Notes under the pieces: generated by a model
The model's database searches: none
Told to the model about the DNA's origin: nothing
The model's input: only the letters and a program-made list of their open reading frames with translations
Translations under genes and position numbers: made by a program
Assembly (NCBI GenBank): GCA_950097015.1
Contig: CATNEN010000038.1
Span: forward strand, 22,506,001-22,570,000
DNA length: 64,000 bases
Source: Macrostomum hystrix
Lineage: Eukaryota > Platyhelminthes > Macrostomidae
Direction: 5' to 3'
Shown: positions 1 to 11,699 of the stretch, in pieces
Numbering within the stretch: the stretch's first letter is position 1
Layout of the letters: each line of letters opens with the position of its first letter

Positions 1-193
1 TGCTCACATCGAATCCTAAAGAGTTAAACACCGAAGGCATCAGCGCTGCTAGCGACATTTTGAAGAATCAGGCGAATTTTCTTCTGTCAAGCTCGCAGGA
101 CACCAGCACCGGCGCGTCCGACATTGCTAACGCTGTTGGGCCATTGTTCGAGGCTTCTAGCAACCTGCTAATGGCTCAAGAGGCAACGTCTAC

Positions 194-236
<43 letters not shown>

Positions 237-3200
237 GGCAGTGGTAGTGGCAGCGGCAGCAGCAGCAGCAGCAGCAGTAGTCAGCCGGCAAAGCCGAACA
301 CGAAGCTACTGAGCACTCTGTCAGCTGGAGGGTCTGCCATCCTCAACAAGCAGGTGGTCGGCGAGAAGGCCACCGTTGTGATTGGCGGCCAGCTGGCCTT
401 GTCCTGCAGCAAAGCTGAGAACTACAAAATGATTGATTGTGAGCCGATAAATTGACGATTTCTTTATTTGATCCTAGCCTTGTATCTAGCGCAAGCATCG
501 CACAGAACAATGGGCAGACAGGCAATCACCCAAGTTTATGCAGCAACAAAGGATAGTAACCTATGTTTTAGGTGAAAACTGAAAATGAATTAGTGATCAG
601 TGATGAGTGATGAGTATTCAGTAGAAATAATTAATTATTTAGAGTTAAGTGTCTTGCTAAAGGACACAGGGAACTGTTCCTGTGGAGTCGAGAATCGAAC
701 CTCCGACCTTCAAGACGTCAGTTTGATGCTCTCAGCACTAGGCTAACCATTAGCTGAGTTAGCGAAATAGACGCATAGAACAAGGTGAAAATTAATCTGA
801 GTACGGATGGATAAAAACTCAAATAGGGAGGATGTGTATTCAAGGTCGCATGAACTTTCTGAACACCTAAAAACCCCTTCGCACAGCCACACTGGAAGCC
901 GGCCGGCCCACCGAGTGCGGCAAGGTGAAGTTCGGCAGAACCAAACGCGCCGACGGCAATGATCTCTTCAGCCAATACAATCCGGACTCGAAGAAGTTTG
1001 AGAAGTCGCCATTTGTTAGTTCGCAGTTCTCCACACTAACAACGAACATGTTTTCCATGGCAACTGGCGGGGCCAACCTGTCATCGAATGTATTCATTTT
1101 GACAACGCAGGACGGAGCCACTGGCACCACTAATCCGTTTGAAGTCACAGATACGTCGCAAGATTCTGAGATTGAAGTGCTCATATCTACCAGGTAAGGC
1201 CTTAAAAATAAAAATAACAGTAAATAGGGCTGTGGGTACAACGACATCAGTTTGAAACGCAGCCAGCAAGGCAGTTGGAAGTTTCAATGAATCTCTCATT
1301 GGAAAGTAAATACCCAAAGAATATTGTGACTAAGTTTTTCTCAGATTCCTAAAACGGATTGTAGCTCGTAAGAATGTCGGGGGTTCGACTCACGACTACC
1401 CTGGAAAAAATTGGCGTTCGTTAGCAATGAATTTAACTCTGAATTGCTTCAGTTAACGCAGCTTTTAATGGGTAATTAGCGGAGATAACTGAGGGTATGA
1501 AGTTTCCGAGTCCATGGACTGAACAGCCGTACGCAGCCTTCAGATGCGCCGCGCAATAGCTGTGGCTGTTCTGTCGGCTGCACATCTGGCCCTAATAGTG
1601 CAGTTAAGGTAAATAAAAAGTTCAATGACAAGCAAAATGTTTTATTTATCAGCAAAATCAATACCGGGCCAACCACTATGTGACAGTAAGAAGCTTTGAA
1701 CAGCTTAGTGTCCTATGTACACCCACCAAATTATTCTTTTTCTATGGCTTCAAATAATAACAAAGAGCGTGCTCAATCTCACAGAGACGGCGGCACTGGC
1801 ACTGAGTCTGCCTACATGGAGACGCTGCCTATCAGTGAAAAAATGCGGACTCAAATGACCGAGGTCACGCCGGACCAGGGCCTGTTCGTCAAGCTGACTC
1901 GCTTCCTCAACTACACCGTGCTGATGGAGAATCTCACCGAGTCGTCTAACCAAACTATACAAGTGAGCAGCCCAAGCTCAGTTATTATTGTTCATCCGTT
2001 TCTAAGGACTGACAAATGCACGTGAATGAGTCCATGGACACTTACCCGCAGATCCCACAGCGCATCCTGCTAAACAATTACACCTTCTATGAGGGGGAAT
2101 TTGAATTTCACGTCTACCTGCGAGTTGGCCAAGCGCCAACTGAGCAGCTGTTTGACTACTTCTGCAAACTGCCGCTGGAGCAGCCGCCGAACTGCACCAA
2201 CAGCGCCGGCGCCCCACAACCGGCTGCCGAAAGCAGCGGCACCTTGACGGGTTCGACAGATTCCACCACCACTGCTACTAGTACGACTACTACTACTACG
2301 ACCTCGACTACGACAGCTACAACTACGTCGACAACAGGTAGAAATACGTCACCAACGACTACAAGTTCGACTAGTCCCACGTCAAGTCCTAGTGGCGGTG
2401 GAAAATGCGCCAGCAGGTGGCAGACGGCCGATCCGTGGACGTGCTTCCTGCCACCAGAGATGCTGGCTGTGTAAGTCATGGCCTACTCATACTCACTCAC
2501 GATCCGAGTCTATATACACAATCCATAAAAAATGTGTGACAAATTAAAGTAATCCAGATTTAAACCGCTGAACGCAGACCCGTTGGCAAGGAGAAGATCT
2601 ACATGGGCGTGAGAGCTGTTCGTCTGGACCTGAAGAACGAGACTGGCCAGGGCTTGAACTCTTCCATATTTCGTCGGATTCCAAGCGGAGTACAGTATCG
2701 CGACAACATGACAAGCCAGAGATTCGACACGACGGTCATCGATCCGGCTTTCTACGTTGTTGTCGGCTACGAGAGCTTGATCTTCAGCTCAGGTTGTCGC
2801 TTTTACAATGAGACATCCAATGCGATGGAAAGCACCGGAGTCCGGGTAATTTCTGAATGGGTGGTTCAGTAGGACTTTAGTTACGTTAAATTCGTGTGTT
2901 GCAACTAATAAATGAATCTGCGAACTTCCCTTGCAGTTGGGCCAGTGCTCCAATCCGTTCCTGACACAGTGCTTCACTCGCCATCTGACCTCGTTCATGT
3001 CTTCCTTCTACGTGCCACCGATTCAGTTCGACCCTAACAACTCGGGCTGGTTGAAGCTGGACAGTAATCCCATCGCCTTCGCTCTAGTTCTGTCTCTCGT
3101 CAGCTTCTACTTTATCATCATTGTGTGGGCCAGCAAGAAGGATCGGGAGGATGTGACGAAGGTGGGCGTGACGCCTCTACCGGATAATGACCCGCGAGAT

Positions 3201-6200
3201 GAGTTTGAGTACGAGCTCACCTTCTGGACTGGTGCGCGCGGCGGCTCCGGCACGTCGGCCAATGTCTCCCTGATCCTCTCCGGAGACGAGGGCGACACTC
3301 TGCCACGTCTGGTCCGGGATCCGGAACGCCTGACGCTCCAACGCAGCGGCGTTGACAGCTTCCTGATGCGCACGCCGGCGTACCTTGGCCGGTTGACGCA
3401 CATGCGGTTGTGGCACGACAACGCTGGCAGCTCGCCCAACTGGTACTTCTCTAGGCTGCTGGTGCACGACCTGCAGACGGGGGACAAGTACTATTTCATT
3501 TGTAATCGGTGGTTCGCCATCGACAAAGACGATGGAATGGTTAGTTGGGTTTTTGAGACCATTGTGAAACTTCGATACAAAGCTTGAGACTTCGAAAAGT
3601 TCCGTTGGTCTTTCTTACACTTTAAGAATAAAAAAATTCACAATTCGATCATAATAACAACAGGTCGACAGAATTATCGCCCTCTCTGGCAAAGAAGAAA
3701 TCAACGGCTTCGAGAATGTGTTCTGGACTCGCTCACAGAAGAACCTGTACGATGGGCACCTGTGGTTCAGTGTCGTCACTCGTCCGGCCAGGTCAAAGTT
3801 TACCCGCTGTCAGCGCGCTACCGCTTGCCTCTGTCTGCTGATGAGCACTATGATGGTCAATCTGATGTTCTACAACCAGTCCAAGTACGTAGAGAGCCCC
3901 AAACTGATCGAGATCGGGCCGGTGAAGTTCACACCTCACAGTATCTACATAGCCACGGTGTCTACTCTGATCATTCTGCCCGTCAACGTGTTGATTGTTC
4001 TGCTGTTCAAGAACCGTCGAGATCGTGTCCAGGTCAAGAAGGTGAGCAAAGCTGCTACAAAACAAAATTCTCCTGTGAAAACATAAGTTGAGCACTCGCT
4101 CAAAAAGTAAACCATTACTTGATAAAAAAATGCCGAGTATTTTAATTAAGAATATCTCGCTCACTCAAGGGCTTCGAGCGCGGAGGCGAGATGGAGCGTG
4201 GCGCAGCCGACCGTCGACGAATCGCTGCAGCTGGTCGAATTTCGCATAAAGATGAACTCGACGAAGGCAGCCGTCAGGACGAAAATCAGGCACGTCGCGA
4301 CATGGAGCGCGCTTTGGACTCTTCGCGTCTGGACGCTGACGATGTCAACTTAGGCATGGCGACGGATCGCACGCAGAGTAAGAAGGCGATCCCACTGACT
4401 CATCTGCGCGCTGCTCACCCGGATCAGTTCGGCGCTATGCCCGACGCCGTCAGCCAGAGCAACCTTCGCTCCGACACCACCGGAGAGCACAAGAAAGGCA
4501 TCCTGGCTGTCTTCAAGTCAATCTGGTCTCGCATCTTCCCGCTGCCCTGGTGGTCATACTACATCGGCTACGCGCTGAGCTTCGCCACGGTTGCCGTCTG
4601 CACTTACCTCATGGTGGAGTTTGCCAACGTTCTCGGCGAGGCTAAGACAGCCGAGTGGCTGGCTAGCATGGCCCTGACCCTTCTGCAGTCGATCATTCTG
4701 GTGCAGCCAATCAAAATCCTGGCCATCGCACTGGTTTACGCTCTGCTCATTCGTAAGCCAGAAGAAGACCAGGACGAGCTAACCAAGGAGCTGGCCATGA
4801 TGGGCGTCGAGCCGATGCACAAGACGCTCACCATGCGCGATCTGTCGAACCCGGAGGTGCTGTCGAAGCTGGCCCGCATCAAGCATTCGGCTCCCCCGCC
4901 GCCCGACGCTCGCCTATTGGAATTCCAGCGTCAGCAGCGACTGCACGAGCTCAACATGCAGGCCGTGATCCGCGACGTCATATTCTACGTCGTTTTCTTA
5001 GTGTTTTTAATGATGTGTGCGTACACGAATCAGGACTACAGGTCCTACCTTCAGAATACCATGGTGCGCAACAGCGTCACCAAGGGTTACTACATAGTCA
5101 ACAACACTCCCGCTGCTCGTGCCTCCGCGCCGCCAAAGTTCGACGACATCGATCAGTTCAAGGCAGCCTTCGACTTCGTGAACGGTATGCTCATACCGAC
5201 GCTCTATCCAGTGGCGTGCTACGATGGTAAGCCGTGCACTCTAATTCAGGGCAGTAACTGGACCCAGGATCCGAGCTATCTGCTCGTCCGACAGGCCCAA
5301 ATACGACAGCTGAGACTAGCTCCCAAGCATAGGTGCAAAGTTAGCAAATACTTCGTCGACATCATAACAACCTGCCGCGACGAGTACTCACTGTTTAGCG
5401 AGGAGGACAGAAACTTTGGGCCAGGCTGGGTGCCATACAATGCATCCGTTCCCAGTCACGTGGCTAATCCGGAATGGCAGTTCACAGGAGCTGCGAAGGT
5501 CTATGGCACACCGTACAGTGGTCAGCTGAGCACCTACGGTGGCGGTGGCTACATCGCGACTCTTGGAAGAACCAGGGCGTCAGCTTTGGCGAAGATGAGC
5601 CACCTGTTCGATAACAGCTGGTTGGACCACAAGACTCGAGCCGTTTTTCTAGAATTCCTGATTTACAATGCGAACACGAATCTGTACTCGTTTGCCACTC
5701 TACTGCTGGAATTCTTCACTGGCGGCGGCGTCATCCGCGAGCCGAAAGTTTCAACGCTGAGGCTAGATCGCTACGTTGGCGTCAATGCAGTCTTCTTCAT
5801 CGCTTTGGACGCCCTGGCTGGAATCTTCATCCTGATATTTATGGTGCGCGAGATCCGCGAGCTCCACAAAAAGAAGTGCGAGTACTTCAAGGAGTTCTTC
5901 AACGTGTTGGACTTCTCGCTGATCATCGCCTGCACCGCGTCCATGGGGCTCTACATCACGAGGATTGTGGTGCAGAAGCTGGTCGCTTGGTACATGAACA
6001 AGTACCCGGACAGGTTCATTAACTTTGCCTGGCTGGTGATGTGGGACGAGCTGAACCAGTTCTTCTTGGGCACGGTGGTGTTCATCTTTACCGTGCGCTT
6101 CCTGCGTCTACTGTACTTCAACAAGAAGATCCGCATGCTCGGTCAGGTGCTGCAGTATTCGTCCGGTCCGCTGGGCTACTTCGGCATCATCTTCGCTATC

Positions 6201-7628
6201 TGCTTCTTCGCATTCGTGCAGGCCGGCTACCTGATGTTCTTCACGGTGGTGCCTTCGTTCAAGTCGCCGATTAGCACCATCCAGACGCTGGGTGTGATGA
6301 CGCTGAGTAAGTGATTGACATTGCTTCTCTTCAGGCTGCGTCTGATGCCTTAGATGCTAGATTATTATCATTCGGACTGCCAAGCAATTTTGCCGTCCAT
6401 TTTTTTACTAGCTTAGGGGACTTCTGTCGCGCATCTTCTGAAATAAGAATTAAGTCGCTAGCCCTTCAGATCGCTTATGAAGCCTCGATATAGGCCTAAA
6501 CTCAACTATTATTTGTTGAAGGTGCAGCAGTTCCATCTAGATAAAGGTGAAGTCGGAGATGATGCAGGCACATTCGGGTGGCATGCTGATAAAGTGCAAG
6601 TTTGTGTATAGGGATGTGTGAAATACACAAGCTCTTATGGGAAAAATCTGACCTTCGGCCAGAAGCGTTGAATATCTCGACGGTCTGAAGGGCTGGCGAC
6701 TTGATTCTTGTTTCAGAAGATGCACAACAAAACGTTGGCCCGTGTTCTTGAGCTTCGTGCGCTTGCGTTGTCTTGGATAGCAAAAAAGCTCCGTTCGGGT
6801 GTCAGCGGGGGATATCCCTATACTATAGTACTATAGTAGTTCTACTGTTGACATCAAGTAGCAGGCTAACTCGAATTATTTTCAGACAAGTTCGACTTCA
6901 CCAGCTTCTCAGTTGGCGCTGGCAAGATGGGCATGATCTTCTTCTTCATCTACATGCTGTTCGTGTCCTTCATCTTGGTGAACTTCTTCCTGACGATCAT
7001 TCTGATTTCATTCAAGCAAGTGAAGGACTCCTGGTCGGAGGAGACCAACGAGTATGAGATTGTGGACTACTTGACTGGCAAGCTGAAGAAGATGTTCGGC
7101 ATCGGCGCCAGCCGAGATGCCCAGGGTCGCCTGGACTCGCGTTTCGCTTACATCGCTGGTGAGCTAACTGTAACAATCACCTGTCAGACACAGAATCACA
7201 CCTGTCTGACACACTATCACACGTGTCAGACACACAATCACACCTGTCCGACACAGAATCACACCCGTCATACACAGAATCACACCTGTCAGACATAGAT
7301 TCGCACCTGTTGATTATAAAGTCGCCTATCTACGGCAAATATTAACTTGTGAGAAGTCAAAGGCCGATTTTGCAACCGCAAACTAATTCACCAAACAGAC
7401 GAGCTGGACATCGAAGAACAGGAGCGCGAAATTCAATTAAAGGTGGACAGCATGATGGACCGGCTACTGCTAGTGATGACTGGCGAGCCACCCGACAAGG
7501 ACCACCTCAAGCAGCAGCTGCAGCGAAGCGGCGACGACATCACCGGTGTCGGCGGCGGCGGCGGCAGCGATGGTCGCGCCCGCCGCGTGGGACCAGGCGG
7601 TCGCGAGATTCTGCACGGCGATCACTGA
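1..7628 (+). CDS. PKD1L: Polycystin-1-like protein (REJ/GPS/PLAT, 11 membrane segments), 5' partial
   Basis: Large receptor-channel subunit of the polycystin-1 family; family members sit in ciliary or plasma membranes and pair with PKD2-type channels. Ten exons join in frame: 1-438 (open at the left edge, frame from base 3), 887-1193, 1785-1962, 2031-2470, 2578-2845, 2937-3539, 3664-4041, 4170-6306, 6886-7158, 7399-7628, giving 1749 residues. Visible in order: REJ-like extracellular part with an in-frame poly-Ser tract (198-285) and a Thr-rich stretch (2260-2390); GPS with the HL/T cleavage motif at 2982-2990; TM1 (about 3084-3130); PLAT domain (about 3210-3780); TM2-TM5; a further TM then the Cys-containing polycystin (TOP) loop (5035-5760); the final five TMs, with the pore loop split by the exon 8/9 junction. 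The pore reads TLGVMTL and lacks the LGD filter of PKD2, which favours a PKD1-type subunit. The acceptor of exon 4 (2030) is pyrimidine-poor and is the least certain junction. The N-terminal part lies outside the window. Confidence 0.93.
439..886 (-). repeat. tRNA-derived SINE fragment in polycystin intron 1
   Basis: On the minus strand, bases about 683-750 read like a tRNA: an A-box-like TAGCCTAGTGC and a B-box GGTTCGATTC in the right order and spacing. The rest of the intron shows nothing else. A tRNA gene is unlikely because no full acceptor stem is evident, so this is most simply a tRNA-derived SINE head. Confidence 0.45.
1340..1625 (+). repeat. SINE family 1 copy (polycystin intron 2)
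   Basis: A B-box-like GGGGTTCGACTC (1379-1391) is followed about 110 bp later by a body containing AGTCCATGGACTGAACAG and a CTGTGGCTGT segment, ending near GGCCCTAATAGTGCAG. The same head and body recur in the same order at 25150-25445, and the body alone at 42545-42600. Two independent copies with the same layout support a dispersed tRNA-derived SINE. Confidence 0.6.
6425..6728. repeat. Foldback: inverted repeat in polycystin intron 8
   Basis: Bases 6431-6473 and 6680-6723 are inverted copies of each other, about 88% alike over 43-44 bp (core GCATCTTCTGAAA...AGCCCTTCAGA), separated by about 205 bp. Probably a degenerate foldback element. I see no clear target-site duplication. Confidence 0.5.
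7180..7310. repeat. 21-bp minisatellite, about 6 copies (polycystin intron 9)
   Basis: Unit CCTGTCAGACACAGAATCAC plus A, repeated about 6.2 times with point differences. The array starts about 21 bp after the 5' splice site of exon 9 (GT at 7159). Confidence 0.85.
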
Positions 7629-8339
7629 TGAAGATGCTGAGAATTCAAACAATTTTTGAGACTTGAGAAAGATTAAACAATCAAATTTTCAGGCCTGGAA
7701 TTTCAACTGACACCATAATTAACTATTAGTCAGGCAGTTTAAAGTTTCATCGTCATTTCTCTTTTTATAGTGGTCTTTTATTCCTGATTATTAATAGCAG
7801 TAAGTATGGTAGGTTGAATTTCTAAAGAGCAGGGGGGCACTTACCAAATAATTCTGCAACATGGCTTAATATACTCGTAATTTCAAGATAAAGTATGCAT
7901 TCAGACAACTTATTTCTGATACCAGTAAATACTAAAATCAAATCAAAGAATTTTATTTATTCTAAAGTTTAAATTACAACGAAATCCTATTTTCTTTCTA
8001 ATTGAAAAAAAAACGAATTAACAAATCGAAAATCTTTTTAAAGCATCTTCTAAATATCGATAATTCTTACAGTTCTAAATAAAGATTTGTATCAATCAGC
8101 AAATACAAAATTTAATTACATTCTTCAATAAAAGAGAACATTTTTTCTCTCTCTGGCATCGATAAAAATGTGTACTTGGACTTTACTGTGATTGTGTCTG
8201 ATCGAATAATGCATAAAGATACTGTACCTCAAAAACAGACGGTAAGAAAATTTAACATTCAAATTTTTCGAGATTTCGAGCTATCGGTAGTGAGGGCAGT
8301 GAGTCTCCCAGTGTATGATAAAAGTTTTAGGAGTTCAAT
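7629..8339 (+). other. 3' flank of polycystin gene with poly(A) signals
   Basis: No coding sequence is supported here. AT-rich DNA follows the TGA at 7626-7628. Two AATAAA hexamers at 8078-8083 and 8127-8132 on the plus strand are candidate polyadenylation signals for the polycystin gene. The duplicated fibrinogen-related block begins at about 8339. Confidence 0.5.
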
Positions 8340-8397
8340 TGTGAGCTTGACCAGTTCTGTCGGTTCTCAAATTCTCAATCGCGGCTAATCGATGATT

Positions 8398-9503
8398 TCA
8401 AGGTGATCCGGACACCATGCACTCGTACGTCTTCATTGAGTATTCGTTTGTCAGCGGGTAGACTGCAGCTTCGCTTCGGAATGTCAATCCACTGGCCCAC
8501 AATGAGCCAGTGAGGTTCAGGGCAGTCGGAGGTGTGTAGTACCTGCCGTTCGGATTGAAACTGTGGCAGCTGGTGTACCACCACGAGCCTTGATAAGTGA
8601 TTGCGCAATTATTCGGTGAGGTATCTTGATCCTTATCAGGTGTGCTGAACGAAACATTGTTCATGTACGAGATATAATTGCGAGGGACGGTAACAACGTT
8701 CGAGTTGTCGGTGTCCTGCTCTCCGACGCTCACTCGGTATCCCTGGTCGACGCCCTGCACTGAGAAGTACGTGTTCTCCAACCAGTAGCGAGTGCCGTTC
8801 CAGTCGCTCATCTCCCACCTCACTCGCCTGTCGCCGGCCCGAGTCAGCGGGTGAATAGCCTCCAGACCCATCCAGTAGTTTCTGTCCTCTCCCTGACCGA
8901 ATTCCGTCAGGTAGTCAGTCCAGTTGCGGTAGAAATCCACCGAGCCGTCCACTCGGTGCTGGAAGGTCCGCCAGCAGGTGCGTCCGAGCTCATCGAGACG
9001 CCTCACCTGCAATTTGAGCGTGAATTATTAATCAGCTGCTTCAAACCAACCTGAAAATCAATTGCGTATTGGGAGAGAACATCTGCCGTGAGCTGGGCGG
9101 AGTAACAAAGCACGATCTGGGCTTGGGATTAGCTCTTGCGGGCTTCCCCCGTCACAATGGAGTGGACACAATGAGACAGGCAAAAGCTTCGTCATTTAAT
9201 TACCAGCAGCAGAGGCAGGCTTGAGTTCCTGGCATTGCGGCACTTCCTGCAGCCACTTCGCCCCAGCTGGCAGCTGTACAGACGGCAGGTGCCGAGCTCG
9301 CCAGAACTGAACCGGACCGCCTGATGTCGCGACTCAGCCAAGATCGCGCAATCCGAGTCGCTTCTAACATTGTTGACAACGGCATCGAGCTGTTACTCAC
9401 TCAGGTCGTCCCTCTGCTCCGCCCAATGGCTCTGAGCATCGGCTGCTTGGTGACAGCCGAGGCACAGAAGAAGCAGCGTCACGAGAAGAGTGAACACTCT
9501 CAT
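8398..9503 (-). pseudogene. Fibrinogen-related protein, copy 1, with premature stop in exon 1
   Basis: Tandem paralogue of the gene at 19282-20460. Exon 1 would be 9204-9503 (300 bp, ATG at 9503, signal peptide), exon 2 is 8398-9006 (fibrinogen C-terminal globular domain, complete, 202 residues). Intron borders, intron ends and both exons align with copy 2. Codon 37 (9395-9393) is TAA where copy 2 has TAC (Tyr). No other frameshift is visible and exon 2 remains fully open, with conserved fibrinogen-domain features (CWRTFQHRVDGSVDFYRNW, the STPDKDQD segment, NNCAI). So this is either a very recent pseudogene, an allele, a sequencing error, or a gene read from another start. Initiation at a downstream ATG would lose the signal peptide. 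Confidence 0.75.
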
Positions 9504-11090
9504 TGTCAAAGAGTTCCAGAAGATGCTTTGCTGCTAGCACTCGTTTTACTTCTAGTTTTTTTCTACGAAAGCTTTTTAATAAATAGCCCTGAGATGGCCT
9601 CATATTTATTGGCATCAAGTTCAAATCGGATGTTTCGCATCCTCCGCTTTGGTGGCCGTTTTTTTAAATTATTCATTGGGACTAGGTGGGCATTGATGAC
9701 TAAATATGTCCAATAGGGCGAAGTTTTAGTGCCTGTGTAGGGACGCAATATTAAGCACGCAAGTTCAACTGTTTTATCTAATTAATCAACAATGATGATC
9801 TTCAGCACTGAGGCTGCGACTGTCGATCTGAACCCAGCGAGGATGCGATTCTGATAACTGACCCCTGAGCACATACGGACGCGAAGATACTGCATGCAGG
9901 TACACACTTAAAATAAGAGTGGGTATTTTGTGCGTCATGATGTAAGATGTGTCATGTCTCATGATGACCTGGCGGCACAGTGACAGATTCCTTCTCAGCT
10001 CAGGACTTCAATGCCAGAGCCTGATGCGATCCTTCTCACCCCCCTATGAGCGCATGATGTTGATGTTGTTTTTTCAATTGTATGCGCACAGGTAACAGCA
10101 TAGCTGGGTTAAATTTGGACAGTTAAAGCTATATCAGTGAATATAGTTTCCGAATTGGAAATAAAACCTTTCGTTTAAAGTGCTCGTTTATAAGGGGTTC
10201 AGGTAGCATTTTCAACTGATTTGGGGTACATTTTGGTGCCTAATTTGTCCTTTTATCACCTTCAAAATGGGTTTACTACTCAGACGCTTGATAACCCTGA
10301 TTTGGATACTGTAGAGATTGGGATTCAATGCAATTCTAATAATTCATACAGACTAAATTTAATCAAGAATTATACACATTTATATGACATTTGTTGCACC
10401 CTACTTACTACTTACTTGCTTGCTTACTTACTACTAGTACTTACTACAATGTCAGTAGTGTAGTTAGAATATAAATACCTTATTTAAATAAAATAATATT
10501 TTTTGGTTGATCCTTTACAGTGTGATAGCGGAGTCACTATGAAGTCATAGTGACGTCATGGTGACAACATTGCGCATGATCATGCAACATGAAAACTGTC
10601 TAAATAAACGAGACACCTGAACGCATAGAATCCTCAGACTTTTCTGGTGAAATGAACTTCGATCACTAAAAGGTCTAGACTTACGGCTTGCTCAACCAGT
10701 GCTGACTTGTGTGCCAGGGGGCCAAACTTGATTAACAGTCCGGTCTTGATGGCCTCCGCATTGGGCAGGTCAAGAGTATTTTGTAGAGAGGAATCACTTA
10801 CAGGCCAGACTAGCTCGTAAATGATCTACCATCCGAGATATCTGAGGAACGATTGTTGTGAATAGCACAGATATTCCGATATAGTGCTTGCAGAAGCTGT
10901 ACAGACCTGACAAACGAGAAAGGTTTCGTAGTCTTACTAATTTGAGAATAAGTACTACTGCGTCTACTGCTCCTAGCGCCGTATAACATCGAGTCTGGTC
11001 ACCAGAGTACTAAGATAACACACCAACTCTTCAGTACTACTCAACGGAGCTACTTAATAATAATAATAAATGCAGGAGGGCTGCGAGCAG
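9504..11090. other. Gene-free stretch with a degenerate SINE piece
   Basis: No gene is supported. About 9820-9915 is a partial minus-strand copy of SINE family 2 (matches 11120-11215: CAGCGAGGA, CTGAGCACA, GCAGGYACACAC). At 10533-10554 there is a perfect 10-bp inverted repeat (GTCACTATGA / TCATAGTGAC) abutting a CRE-like TGACGTCA at 10551-10558. The remainder shows nothing recognisable. Confidence 0.5.
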
Positions 11091-11403
11091 TGGCCCATCA
11101 TTTAGTGACACTATACTCGCAGCCAGCGAGGAGGCAATTCTGCCCATTTCGCTGACTCCTGAGCACACACGCACACAGATACCGTACGCAGGCACACGCT
11201 CACACAGGTGTGTACATCTGCCCTGACTTTCTCATCGTCAGGCAGTGTACATTTCACTGTGCCTTGGAGGTTGGCCCTCAAGGGCGTAAATTGCACGACA
11301 AACCCCCAAAGCCTACTCTCAGCGGCTGCGCCCCAAATAAATGTGGCCTCGCCGTGGAATCGAACTCAGGGACCTTGGTGCGAGAGGCAAACGCGTGGGT
11401 GCG
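11091..11403 (-). repeat. SINE family 2, minus-strand copy (half of head-to-head pair)
   Basis: Read on the minus strand: a tRNA-like head with a B-box GAGTTCGATTCCACGG, then a body with GGCGCAGCCGCTGAGAG, a GCCTGACGATGAGAA segment, and a tail near CGAATGGGCAGAATTGCC. The same order recurs in at least six other places in the window. It abuts a plus-strand copy at about 11404, so the two heads face each other. Confidence 0.65.
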
Positions 11404-11695
11404 TGGCAGAGCGGTCTAACGCTTTTGCCTCTCGCACCAAGGTACCTTGAGCTTGATTCGGCGGCGAGGCCACATTCATTTGGGGAGCAGGTGCGGAGAG
11501 AAGGCTTGGGGACTTGTCGTGCAATTTACAAGTTGTTGGTGGCTAAACTGAGGCACAGTAAAAGTGTACATTGCCTGACGATGACAAATTGCAGATATAC
11601 CCACCTGTGTGAGTTTGCGCTCAGTGAAATGGACAGAACTGCCTCCTCGCTGGCTGTGGGTCTAACTAGCTGTCACCAAATGGTGTGCCAGCTTT
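11404..11695 (+). repeat. SINE family 2, plus-strand copy (half of head-to-head pair)
   Basis: The head contains GTGGCAGAGCGGTCTAACGC (type II tRNA-like A-box region) and GAGCTTGATTCGGCGG (B-box), then GAGGCCACATTCATTTGG, GCCTGACGATGACAAATTG and a 3' part CTCGCTGGCTGTGGGTC. The reading frame of 158 codons across it is incidental. Confidence 0.65.
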
Positions 11696-11699
11696 TTTA

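Noticed and set aside
683..750. Functional tRNA gene
   Set aside because: A and B boxes are present, but I could not form a complete acceptor stem and clear anticodon arm; a SINE head is more likely. The same applies to 25160-25225 and 38480-38550.
9324..9716. 130-codon plus-strand frame
   Set aside because: Antisense shadow of exon 1 of the fibrinogen-related copy; the equivalent frame in copy 2 is shorter and differs.
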